Shown here: positions 8,552 through 15,986 of the stretch, in pieces
Layout: each line of letters begins with the position of its first letter
Numbering within the stretch: the first letter of the stretch is position 1
Assembly: GCA_902567095.1 (NCBI GenBank)
Contig: CACFLG010000001.1
Location: 1-64,000 of the forward strand
Source of the DNA: an uncultured OM182 clade bacterium
GTDB taxonomy: Bacteria; Pseudomonadota; Gammaproteobacteria; Pseudomonadales; Azotimanducaceae
DNA: 64,000 nucleotides
Reading direction: 5' to 3'
Translations under genes and position numbers: made by a program
The notes under the pieces: generated by a model
What the model was told of the DNA's origin: nothing
Seen by the model: only the letters and a program-made list of their open reading frames with translations
Database searches by the model: none

Positions 8552-10198
8552 CTAAATTTCTGCACTCAGTTTCTTAATATTAACGTTCAGGATTTCGTCA
8601 TTCTCAGAATAATCCACTGGGCAATCGATCAAATGAACCCCAGGAGTGTCCAGAGAGTGTTTTAAAATGTCCGATAAGGAATCTGAGCTCTCAATTCTGT
8701 GACCAAATGCTCCGTAGCTCTCTGCATATTTCACAAAATCAGGGTTTCCATATTCAAGTCCCCAGTCCTTGAGGCCCATGTTTGCTTGTTTCCATCGAAT
8801 CATTCCGTATGCACTATCATTCAAAATTAAGACGGTAAGATTCAACTTTAGCCTAACGGCCGTCTCTAGCTCTTGGGAGTTCATCATAAACCCGCCGTCA
8901 CCGCAGATCGCCATAATTTTTTTGTCTGGATGGACTAAGTTCGCGGCCATAGCCGATGGCAGGCCCGCACCCATTGTGGCTAAGGCATTATCTAGCAACA
9001 CGGTGTTTGGTAGATAAGCAGGGTAATTTCGAGCGAACCAGATTTTGTAGACGCCGTTATCCAGACATATAATCCCATCATCAGGCATCGCATTACGCAC
9101 TTCTTTCACTAGTCTTTGGGGGTAGATTGGAAACCGAGGGTCGTCCTCTCCCTCACTAAGATTTTCGTTTTGTTTAGTTTTAACAAACGCCATTCTGGAG
9201 AAATCCCAATGGCTTTGTTTAGAAAGTTTTTCCTTGATTTGCCAAAGCGCATTTCCAATGTCTCCAACTACTTCAATCTGGGGGAAATAGACGGGGTCTA
9301 CCTCGGCGCGATTAAAGGATACGTGTATAACAGTCGGTCCCCCGTCCTTCATGAAAAAAGGAGGTTTCTCAATGACGTCATGGCCGACATTTATTATGAG
9401 ATCAGAGGCCTCAATCGCTCGATGAACAAAATCTCCAGCGCTTAGCGCTGCGTTACCCATAAAAAGCGGATGCCTCTCGTCGACCACTCCTTTCCCGAGC
9501 TGAGTCGTTACAAAGGGAATCCCAAAGTCTTCGACTAGGGCAGCCAGCATGTTACCAGTCACTTTTCTATTGGCGCCGGCTCCAACGACTAAAAGGGGGG
9601 CGGTTGCAGCTTCGATACTCTCCACAGCCGACCGTATTGCTTTTTCTTCTGCGACGGCTCTTCTTGCCGGCTGAGGGATCATAGGCTTCTCATCTGTCTG
9701 CTCATCCGCGATGTCTTCCGGCAACTCTAAGTGCACGGCACCTGGTTTTTCGTCTTCAGCTAATCTAAATGCCTCTCTGGTTTTGCTGGGAATATTATCG
9801 CTGGCGACGATCTGATGTGTGTACTTTGTGATTGGTCCCATCATGTCGACAACGTCAAGAATTTGAAATCGGCCTTGCTTTGATTTTTTCACTGGTTTTT
9901 GGCCAGTGATCATCATCATCGGCATCCCGCCAAGTTGAGCGTACGCGGCCGATGTTACAAAATTTGTTGCGCCTGGCCCGAGAGTAGACAAGCAAACACC
10001 CGTTTTACCCGTGAATCTGCCATAAGTGGCCGCCATAAAACCAGCGGCTTGCTCATGTCGAGTCAAGATGAGTTTTATTTTTTCTGAACGAGATAGGCTA
10101 TCAAGAAAGTCTAAATTCTCTTCGCCAGGAATTCCAAAGATATATTCAACTCCTTCTGCTTCCAATGTTTCTATAAATAGATCAGATGCTTTTGCCAT
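8552..10198 (-). CDS. Acetolactate-synthase-like thiamine-diphosphate enzyme (large-subunit type)
   Basis: The ORF track extends to 10306, but the ATG at 10198 has a GGGAG ribosome site and begins with the family's normal N-terminus (MAKASDLFIETLEAEG), giving 548 residues. It has three domains: Pyr, with the catalytic Glu in LTRHEQAAGFMA; a central Rossmann-like domain; and PP, with the ThDP motif GDGGFMMNSQELETA ending in NDSAYGMI. The family condenses two 2-oxoacids to an acetohydroxyacid. There is no regulatory IlvN/IlvH gene beside it, so this is probably a catabolic or AlsS-like paralogue rather than the main branched-chain enzyme. It pairs with the aldehyde dehydrogenase 15 nt downstream. 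Other 2-oxoacid decarboxylase or carboligase activities are possible. Confidence 0.88.
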   Translation of the reverse strand: MAKASDLFIETLEAEGVEYIFGIPGEENLDFLDSLSRSEKIKLILTRHEQAAGFMAATYGRFTGKTGVCLSTLGPGATNFVTSAAYAQLGGMPMMMITGQKPVKKSKQGRFQILDVVDMMGPITKYTHQIVASDNIPSKTREAFRLAEDEKPGAVHLELPEDIADEQTDEKPMIPQPARRAVAEEKAIRSAVESIEAATAPLLVVGAGANRKVTGNMLAALVEDFGIPFVTTQLGKGVVDERHPLFMGNAALSAGDFVHRAIEASDLIINVGHDVIEKPPFFMKDGGPTVIHVSFNRAEVDPVYFPQIEVVGDIGNALWQIKEKLSKQSHWDFSRMAFVKTKQNENLSEGEDDPRFPIYPQRLVKEVRNAMPDDGIICLDNGVYKIWFARNYPAYLPNTVLLDNALATMGAGLPSAMAANLVHPDKKIMAICGDGGFMMNSQELETAVRLKLNLTVLILNDSAYGMIRWKQANMGLKDWGLEYGNPDFVKYAESYGAFGHRIESSDSLSDILKHSLDTPGVHLIDCPVDYSENDEILNVNIKKLSAEI

Positions 10199-10422
10199 AT
10201 TCCGTTCACTCCCGTTAACAATCCGAGCTTTGATACTAAACTGAGTTAGACAACGTTGCGAACAATTTTTCGCAGTCGGCGTTTCGTTGGCGAATTTTTT
10301 TTTCAATGGTGTTTTCGGGGGTAAAAAATGGTTTTGGGACTATAAAATGATCTGTTAGAGTGCTTCTGAGGGGCGTTAAGAACTGTGTTAAAGAATAATC
10401 GATATTTTTTAGGAGAGAGATT

Positions 10423-11247
10423 ATGAGATTAAAACTAGCGGTTTTAGCTCTAGCGGGCATTTTTTTGTCCGCGTGTGATAACGCTGTTGACGTGGATGAG
10501 GTGTCGGTTGAGGCAGAAGTCGAGCCTACCCCCGTTGCCTATTATGAGTATCTTTGGTGTAAGAGAGGCGAGAATTGGACGATGGAATCGGCTCAGAGTT
10601 TTGTCGCCGACTGGAATGCGGAGCTCGACGGCATGGAAAACACCCTAGATAGTGCATTCGTTTATGTGCCAAAGGATGCAGAAAACCAAAATTTCGATAC
10701 GGTTTGGGTTCTTCGTTTTCCTGATAAAGCGGCGATGGAAAAAGGTTGGTCGACGTATCAAGAATCTGGGGCAGATGATCGGTTGCAAACCATGCACCCT
10801 GAAGTGGTCGAATGCGGAAATGAGGTAAGTCAGAATCGGTTTGGGTTCGATATGTATTCCGGTCTAAGTGCACCAGATGGATTTGCCGATGAGGAGCCTT
10901 ATCTTGTTCAGGGCCAGTTTTGTAATTTCAATGAAGGAAAGGGTCCGGAGGATCTAACCCGTGTCATTCGCGATCACTTCGTGCCAGCAATAGAGGAAGG
11001 AAGAGCAGATGGAAGCTATCCTAGTTATTGGTTCATGGTGGGTGCTCCCGATTTTGAGCGTGAGAACCGCGCTGACTTTATCTGGATGGATTACTTCGCA
11101 AATTCTGACGCGATGGAAAAAGAAACCGGTATTTATTTCGGTAGAGAGAAGGGTAATTCGATACAAGCCATGTTCGACGAGGTTTCGGAATGCACTGATC
11201 AGAACCAGTCCGATGGCTTCTTTTTGCGAAGACCTGAGTCGTCGTAA
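10423..11247 (+). CDS. Lipoprotein of a tandem paralogous family, copy 1
   Basis: A 274-residue lipoprotein with signal peptide and lipobox LSAC (Cys18). Its ribosome site is AGGAGAGA just upstream of the ATG. The mature protein begins after an acidic linker with a block shared by all three copies (AYYEYLWCKRGENW). It has two halves of about 100 residues. Each starts near a Cys (YLWCK, QFCNF), runs through a helix and a strand with Trp, and ends near another Cys (VECGN, SECTD). The four mature cysteines are conserved in all three copies and probably form disulfides. The halves look like two ferredoxin-like dimeric alpha/beta barrel domains, but that is inference. No known function. The two following genes are its closest visible relatives. 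Confidence 0.85.
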   Translation: MRLKLAVLALAGIFLSACDNAVDVDEVSVEAEVEPTPVAYYEYLWCKRGENWTMESAQSFVADWNAELDGMENTLDSAFVYVPKDAENQNFDTVWVLRFPDKAAMEKGWSTYQESGADDRLQTMHPEVVECGNEVSQNRFGFDMYSGLSAPDGFADEEPYLVQGQFCNFNEGKGPEDLTRVIRDHFVPAIEEGRADGSYPSYWFMVGAPDFERENRADFIWMDYFANSDAMEKETGIYFGREKGNSIQAMFDEVSECTDQNQSDGFFLRRPESS

Positions 11248-11333
11248 CTTAGTCAAAGCCGGGCAGATGGAGTTTGTATTTTTTCGCAAACTCTCGCATC
11301 GCGGCTGAATAGGAATAAAAAAAGGAGAATAGA

Positions 11334-12164
11334 ATGTTAAGACTATTGATTATAATTTTTGGCGCTTTCCTGATTTCCGCATGCAATAAGTCTGGGGATG
11401 CCGAGGTGGCTGCCGAGTCGGCAGCGGTCGAAGCCACGAACCCGGAGCCGGTCGCTTATTACGAATACCTTTGGTGCAAGCAGGGCGAAAACTGGAGCCA
11501 GGATACATCTGCTGACTATATTGCGGATTGGAATAAAGAAATAGATACGATGTCTGACAACTTGGACGGAGCTGCGGCTTATGTTCCCAAAGGCTGGACA
11601 GATGATCGTTATGACGGCCTCTGGGTTCTGAGGTGGGGTGACAAAGCAGCGAGTGATAGAGGTTGGGCTGAGTATGCGGCATCAGGAGCCCAAGAGCGGT
11701 TAGAGGAGAAATATCCTGACAGATTGGATTGTGGCAACACCCCGGGAACCGATCGTTTTGGCTTCGAAATGTACGCTCCAATGGAGACTCCGGACGGCTT
11801 TGCTAGCGATTCTAACTACTTCCTTAGAAACCAGTTTTGTAATTTTAAAGAAGGGAAGTCAGTAGACGATCTTCGCCCGGTGGTCAGGGATCAGTTTGTT
11901 CCAAGCATACAGGCAGGGAAGGCAGGAGGCTTATATGAATCCTTTTGGTTTATGATAGGCGTGCCCGATTACGAGGGAGAGGATGTCCGAGATTTCAATT
12001 GGATCGAGTTCACTGAAACTGAAGAGGAGTCTGTGACAAACGAATCTGTATTTCAAGGTTCAGATGAAGGGCAGAAGATCGTAGAAAATTTCTATGATGT
12101 AGTCGACTGCACTGACTTTCAGGGCTGGGATGGCCGCATTCTGAGGCGTCCAGCATCTCTCTAG
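11334..12164 (+). CDS. Lipoprotein of a tandem paralogous family, copy 2
   Basis: A 276-residue paralogue of the preceding gene, 86 nt downstream and preceded by AAAGGAGAA. The lipobox is ISAC (Cys17), and the linker is unusually rich in Ala and Glu. The conserved blocks are YEYLWCKQGENW, GLWVLRW, RFGFEMY, QFCNFKEGKS, ESFWFMIGVPD and a C-terminal RILRRPAS. The same two-half organisation and four cysteines are seen. It ends just before a strong hairpin terminator, so copies 1 and 2 are probably one transcription unit. Cell location should be membrane-anchored in the periplasm; residue 2 after the lipid Cys is Asn, not Asp, so outer-membrane sorting by Lol is expected. Function unknown. Confidence 0.85.
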   Translation: MLRLLIIIFGAFLISACNKSGDAEVAAESAAVEATNPEPVAYYEYLWCKQGENWSQDTSADYIADWNKEIDTMSDNLDGAAAYVPKGWTDDRYDGLWVLRWGDKAASDRGWAEYAASGAQERLEEKYPDRLDCGNTPGTDRFGFEMYAPMETPDGFASDSNYFLRNQFCNFKEGKSVDDLRPVVRDQFVPSIQAGKAGGLYESFWFMIGVPDYEGEDVRDFNWIEFTETEEESVTNESVFQGSDEGQKIVENFYDVVDCTDFQGWDGRILRRPASL

Positions 12165-12186
12165 AACAATCTCACAAGTAAAAAAG

Positions 12187-12215
12187 AAAAGGCGAGTAGA
12201 TCTCGCCTTTTTTTG
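12187..12215 (+). terminator. Rho-independent terminator after lipoprotein copy 2
   Basis: The stem GGCGAG/CTCGCC with a 5-nt loop is flanked by an A-run on the left and seven T residues on the right. It separates copies 1 and 2 from copy 3. Confidence 0.8.
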
Positions 12216-12279
12216 TTGTTCTTTGATTATAAATGCTTAAGATGATGCCGCGTCGGGCTTTTAACAGGGAGAAACAAAT

Positions 12280-13104
12280 ATGACTTTAAGGCTAGCAGCG
12301 ATATTTTTTGCGGTATTTTTTTTGTCCGCTTGTGACAACACAAATCAGTCTGCAGAGATTGGAGGTGGTTTAGATGACGAAACTCTGCAGGCGGCAACAA
12401 CACCAGCGGCTTACTATGAGTATCTGTGGTGTAAGCGCGGGGATAATTGGACTCAAGAGACTTCGATGAAATTCGTGGCAGACTGGAACGCGGAAATAGA
12501 AAAACTCGAAAATATTGTCGAGGGCGCGTTTGGTTATCAGCCGAGAGGAGAGACAGATGATCGTTTCGACGGTCTATGGGCGCTACGCTGGACTGATAAA
12601 GAGACCATGACGGCGGGATGGGACGAATATGAAAAAGCTGGGATAAATGATCGCCTTCAAGAGAAATATCCAGATCACTTGACCTGCGGTAACACGGTCG
12701 GCCAGGATCGCCACGGCTTTGTAACCTATCAGCCGCTTGAAGCTCCTGAGGGTTTTGCGAGCGAGTTACCCTATTACCTTGAAAACAATTTCTGTAGCTA
12801 CAAGGAAGGAAGGTCTATTGATGATTTCCGTCCGTTTATGTTGGAGCAGTTTATCCCGCATATTCAAGCAAGTAAGGCCCAGGGTTTGTATCAGGGTTAC
12901 TGGTTTCTAGTCGGTGTACCTGATGGTGTCTCACCCGAACCTGGGGACTTCAACTGGATTCACTTTAGCGCAAGTGCTGAAGAGTCTGCTCGAGATAACA
13001 TGATCTTTGAAAACTCAAAAGGGGGGCAGGAGCTTCAAGCTAAGATGCTTGAGATTCTTGATTGCTCGGAACTCCGTAAGTGGGATGGTTACGTCATTCG
13101 TTAA
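12280..13104 (+). CDS. Lipoprotein of a tandem paralogous family, copy 3
   Basis: A 274-residue third paralogue with lipobox LSAC (Cys18) and the blocks YEYLWCKRGDNW, GLWALRW, NFCSYKEGRS, GYWFLVGVPD and, at the end, WDGYVIR. It follows the terminator by about 65 nt, so it needs its own promoter or read-through, and it has its own terminator. The N-terminal linker differs completely from copies 1 and 2, while the domains remain alike, as expected of an old duplication under functional constraint. No catalytic motif is evident. The aromatic richness and ABM-like fold guess would fit binding of a small molecule, but nothing in the sequence shows a ligand. Confidence 0.85.
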   Translation: MTLRLAAIFFAVFFLSACDNTNQSAEIGGGLDDETLQAATTPAAYYEYLWCKRGDNWTQETSMKFVADWNAEIEKLENIVEGAFGYQPRGETDDRFDGLWALRWTDKETMTAGWDEYEKAGINDRLQEKYPDHLTCGNTVGQDRHGFVTYQPLEAPEGFASELPYYLENNFCSYKEGRSIDDFRPFMLEQFIPHIQASKAQGLYQGYWFLVGVPDGVSPEPGDFNWIHFSASAEESARDNMIFENSKGGQELQAKMLEILDCSELRKWDGYVIR

Positions 13105-13124
13105 GAATTCATCTTTGGTTCTGT

Positions 13125-13154
13125 AAAGAAGCGGGGAGTCCTCTCCGCTTCTTT
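13125..13154 (+). terminator. Rho-independent terminator after lipoprotein copy 3
   Basis: A long stem AAAGAAGCGG/CCGCTTCTTT, with further GGAG/CTCT pairing in the apex, is followed by TTAGTCT. It lies 20 nt after the stop codon. Confidence 0.75.
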
Positions 13155-13696
13155 TAGTCTCTAAGACATCCAGTAAAAATTGTCTCCTCAGCGTTAAATA
13201 ACAAAGACCGCTCGGGATTCTATGATTCTTGGGAGCAACTAAATTTGCTTTTGTTTATTAATTGAGATGAATCTGAGGTTTCTTAGGTTGGTCAACAAAG
13301 TGAAACTCGTCTGTCCTTTGCTTTGATTAAGTTAGGACTATTTAACTAGTTCGAATTTTTGTTTTTTTGATCGAGGAGTAAAAGGGGGCAGGGAACCGTC
13401 AGATCTTATAGTCGAGTAAAGCGCTGAAGTTGGCTCGAGCTATAAAGGCTTATCGACAAAATTTGGTTATGACCTTTGAGTTTAGCAAGACAAGATTACG
13501 TTTTTGGTTTCCTGGCAATGGCTCTGGCGTTGTGGTTTGGTTTGCTTTGCTATTTGGAAAGAATCTAGAGAGCAGCTTCGTACAAAAAAACAGCATGAGT
13601 TGATTAGTTGCTGGATCGAAAAGGCAGTCTAAAAGATTTGAGCAGCTCGAAAGGAAGGCTCGTCGCACCCGCGAATTTGATGGGCTGTAGATGCTC
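13155..13696. other. Intergenic stretch without a supported gene
   Basis: About 540 bases lie between the lipoprotein terminator and the stop of the phosphatase-like gene. The two ORFs listed here (13450-13668 minus and 13608-13796 plus) have no ribosome site, no recognisable protein features and mutually overlapping frames, so I do not call them. The stretch is AT-rich in its first half. I see no RNA gene or repeat in it. Confidence 0.5.
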
Positions 13697-14269
13697 TCAA
13701 AGCAGCCCTTCGGATAGAAGAGTTTGCTCTACAGATGGCCTAATATTTTTCAAATACGGAATTAGGTGTCCGTTATCTTTGATGCTAAAGTCATAATGTT
13801 GCATTTCAGATATGGCTCTTCTATCGGATATTTGTTCGAAAATTGTTCTGTATAAGAAGATAGCCCCCCCTGTTCTGTTTGTACCAGCTGCACAATGGAG
13901 AAGGACTTTTCTCCCAGCATTTTCCTCTTGCTTTAACTTCACCAAAGCCTTTTTATACTCAGCGGGGTTTCCGGTACCGTCGCCCTTCAATGGAAATCTG
14001 TAGATGGGGATACCTAATTCCTCAGCTATTTCTATCTCTTGATCCTGCCAGTCATGATTAGATTTTTTTTCGGTGAGAGAAATAATGGTATCGATCTTGT
14101 TTTTTTTCAAAACAGAATCATAGATATCAGGGTGGATTCGGCCGCTACGAAAGATCGTATCGTGCACTACTTCTCCAAATCTTTTGGGAAATATTCTGGG
14201 GCGTACTTCTTCAATCAGAATGTATAAACTCAGGATTGCTCCAAATAATACCGGTATGGTTTTCCTCAA
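13697..14269 (-). CDS. Membrane-anchored tyrosine/dual-specificity phosphatase-like protein
   Basis: A 190-residue protein with one N-terminal hydrophobic segment (residues about 4-20) and a cysteine-phosphatase domain. The signature HCAAGTNRTGG fits HCx5R(S/T), with the nucleophilic Cys and phosphate-binding Arg. A general-acid Asp is likely in the loop PLKGDGTGN. The nearest types are the Siw14/DSP-like bacterial phosphatases, which act on phosphotyrosine, inositol phosphates or other small phosphates. The start is a TTG at 14269 after a good AAGGAG site. It lies downstream of proteorhodopsin on the same strand but is separated from it by a terminator, so it is probably transcribed separately. 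Substrate unknown. Confidence 0.82.
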   Translation of the reverse strand: MRKTIPVLFGAILSLYILIEEVRPRIFPKRFGEVVHDTIFRSGRIHPDIYDSVLKKNKIDTIISLTEKKSNHDWQDQEIEIAEELGIPIYRFPLKGDGTGNPAEYKKALVKLKQEENAGRKVLLHCAAGTNRTGGAIFLYRTIFEQISDRRAISEMQHYDFSIKDNGHLIPYLKNIRPSVEQTLLSEGLL

Positions 14270-14340
14270 GTTTCTCTCCTTCTCGCAAAGACAATAAGAG
14301 ATTGCTTTCTAGGCGAGCTCAGAACTGTTCTACGACACAA

Positions 14341-14367
14341 AAAAAACCCCGGCCTTGCCGGGGTTTT
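14341..14367 (-). terminator. Terminator of the proteorhodopsin gene
   Basis: CCCCGGC/GCCGGGG forms a 7-bp GC stem with a 3-nt loop, extended by A/T pairs. On the minus strand it ends in eight T residues. It lies 21 nt after the proteorhodopsin stop codon. Confidence 0.9.
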
Positions 14368-14388
14368 CGTACTAATTTTTACGAAAAA

Positions 14389-15093
14389 TTAGTGGCTAGC
14401 TTCTCCAGAATCTTTAATTGCAAGATTCCAAATGACAAGACCGAACAAGATCTTGTTTACAAAGTCAGCGAGGTTGTAGACGATATTCAATGTGTTGGCG
14501 TCCACCTGACCAAGCATATATCCGAAAACGTAGCCTAACGGATATATTGCCCAACCAACTAGGACAATAAGCCTCATTGCACTGAATGCACCCTGAACCG
14601 ATGCATTTGATGAGCCAGCTGCTTTGCTTGCCTCTCCTGCAAAGATTTCATAGATGATAATAGCCCAACCTACCATCGCGATAACGAATGCTATCGTTGA
14701 GTCCATGTATCCTGCCTCTCCCATAAATCCGAAGACCAGCATAACCAAGGTGCCGATAAGTAGTCGCAAGAAAGATGATGAGCCTACCGCCGCTCCAACA
14801 GCTGCTAGAATCAACCAGAACTCAATCATTTGAAGAGGTACGGTAATTAGCCAATCAATGTACCTATAAATGTTAGGAGTGCTTGATGTTGCTACCCAGA
14901 AGTCTCGCATGTAGTCATAGTGAACAGCGGCTACCAGACAAACGAGCGCAGCAACAAGTAACGATAGTCGCCACTGCTGCTTGACCCTTAGTCCTTCGTA
15001 TAGGAAGAAAACAGTAGCTGCTATCATTCCTATCGAGACAAGCCAGAAAGACACTCCGACGAAGTCTCCGCTTTGCAAAAACAATTTATCCAT
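14389..15093 (-). CDS. Proteorhodopsin, predicted blue-absorbing proton pump
   Basis: A 234-residue seven-helix retinal protein of the inner membrane that pumps protons out on illumination. Key residues are visible: the counter-ion-coupled His58 (AAVHYDYMRDF), proton acceptor Asp80 (RYIDWL), donor Glu91 and the retinal Schiff-base Lys214 (DFVNKILFG). Position 88, equivalent to residue 105 of the green proteorhodopsin, is Gln (TVPLQMIE), which in this family gives blue absorption. The N-terminus starts close to the first helix (SGDFVGVSFW), and no signal peptide is encoded in frame. The ATG follows AGAGGGG. No retinal or carotenoid biosynthesis gene (blh, crt) is in the window, so retinal must come from elsewhere in the genome or from outside. 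It is monocistronic, with its own terminator. Confidence 0.97.
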   Translation of the reverse strand: MDKLFLQSGDFVGVSFWLVSIGMIAATVFFLYEGLRVKQQWRLSLLVAALVCLVAAVHYDYMRDFWVATSSTPNIYRYIDWLITVPLQMIEFWLILAAVGAAVGSSSFLRLLIGTLVMLVFGFMGEAGYMDSTIAFVIAMVGWAIIIYEIFAGEASKAAGSSNASVQGAFSAMRLIVLVGWAIYPLGYVFGYMLGQVDANTLNIVYNLADFVNKILFGLVIWNLAIKDSGEASH

Positions 15094-15388
15094 TTGGATC
15101 CCCTCTATTTCTATTTCATCGATGATAAATTTTGCGTGGCTTTGGAAGGGCTAATATCTTCCTGCAGTTTTCTCTCCCTCAGAGTTACCTAATAAGGAGA
15201 ACCCCTTCGTTAGCCAAGCCTTCGGTTAATGATAATCCCAATAACCAGACAAGAGTGTAATATCTCTGAAGGAATAAGCAAAGAAAAGGATGCGTCAGAA
15301 AGTGGTAAAAAAATGGAGGCTTCGCCAATTTAGATAAGAAATGGACAAAAATAGTCTGTTTTGGCGCGAAATCACCTATTTGGATATA
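15094..15388 (-). promoter_or_regulatory. Upstream region of proteorhodopsin, probable promoter
   Basis: This 295-base gene-free stretch precedes the proteorhodopsin start. It must hold that gene's promoter if it is transcribed alone. I cannot identify a convincing -35/-10 pair by eye, and I see no hairpin with a T-run that would end transcription from the membrane-protein gene upstream. Confidence 0.35.
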
Positions 15389-15808
15389 TTACCAATCTTT
15401 TGAGAAAATCTTTGTTGCTTCGCTTCGATTTTCTCTGAACAAAACCCAAGAAAGAACTAACAAGAATCCAAAAACCGACCACTCTTTCCAGCTCCAGATG
15501 TACCCTGATCTGAGAGTATAAATCACTGAAAAGAAAATTAAGAAGTTAATAAAGACCAAGACAGGGACTACCGAAGATAGTGGCTTTCGATTTCGCAGGT
15601 ACTTAAAAATAAAATAAGCCATAGTCATGAAAGACGCTGCCCGGACTATCTGCAATCTGAGAATGATCATGGCTTGGTCGTCTGTGGTTGGTTCAAGAGG
15701 CACCTGGAAATAAAAAAAAGGGAAAGAGAAGGTTATGTCTAGTAGGGGCATGCAAGCGCCGACGACGAACCAAAGAAGCAATATCCACATTAAGATTTTT
15801 GTGGTCAA
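15389..15808 (-). CDS. Small membrane protein with four predicted helices
   Basis: A 139-residue hydrophobic protein with about four membrane segments (residues about 5-20, 55-68, 80-98 and 110-125). It has positively charged loops (KYLRNRK) and a basic C-terminal tail. I do not recognise a family. The listed start is TTG at 15808 behind AGAAGG; an ATG at 15790 is an alternative, shortening the first helix by six residues. It lies upstream of proteorhodopsin on the same strand, with about 295 bases between them, so a common transcript is possible but not shown. Confidence 0.65.
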   Translation of the reverse strand: MTTKILMWILLLWFVVGACMPLLDITFSFPFFYFQVPLEPTTDDQAMIILRLQIVRAASFMTMAYFIFKYLRNRKPLSSVVPVLVFINFLIFFSVIYTLRSGYIWSWKEWSVFGFLLVLSWVLFRENRSEATKIFSKDW

Positions 15809-15986
15809 AGTCGGATTAACCTTCTAGACGATCTCAGTCACGAAGTATAGTGGTTAGAAACTAAAAATGCTAAGGAACTCTTTAGATTTATATCGATAAA
15901 ATTTTGCAAAAAGAGAGCGAAAGCTATTGTAAAAACAGTTGCTTGGAGAGTATCGTCATAGGATAAAAAAAATAAAAGGAGGGTAC

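Noticed and set aside
10199-10306. N-terminal extension of the acetolactate-synthase-like protein
   Set aside because: ATG 10198 has a ribosome site and matches the family start; the extension is low-complexity and not family-like.
13450-13796. Two small ORFs (13450-13668 minus, 13608-13796 plus)
   Set aside because: They overlap each other and the phosphatase end, lack ribosome sites and have no protein features; chance frames are more likely.
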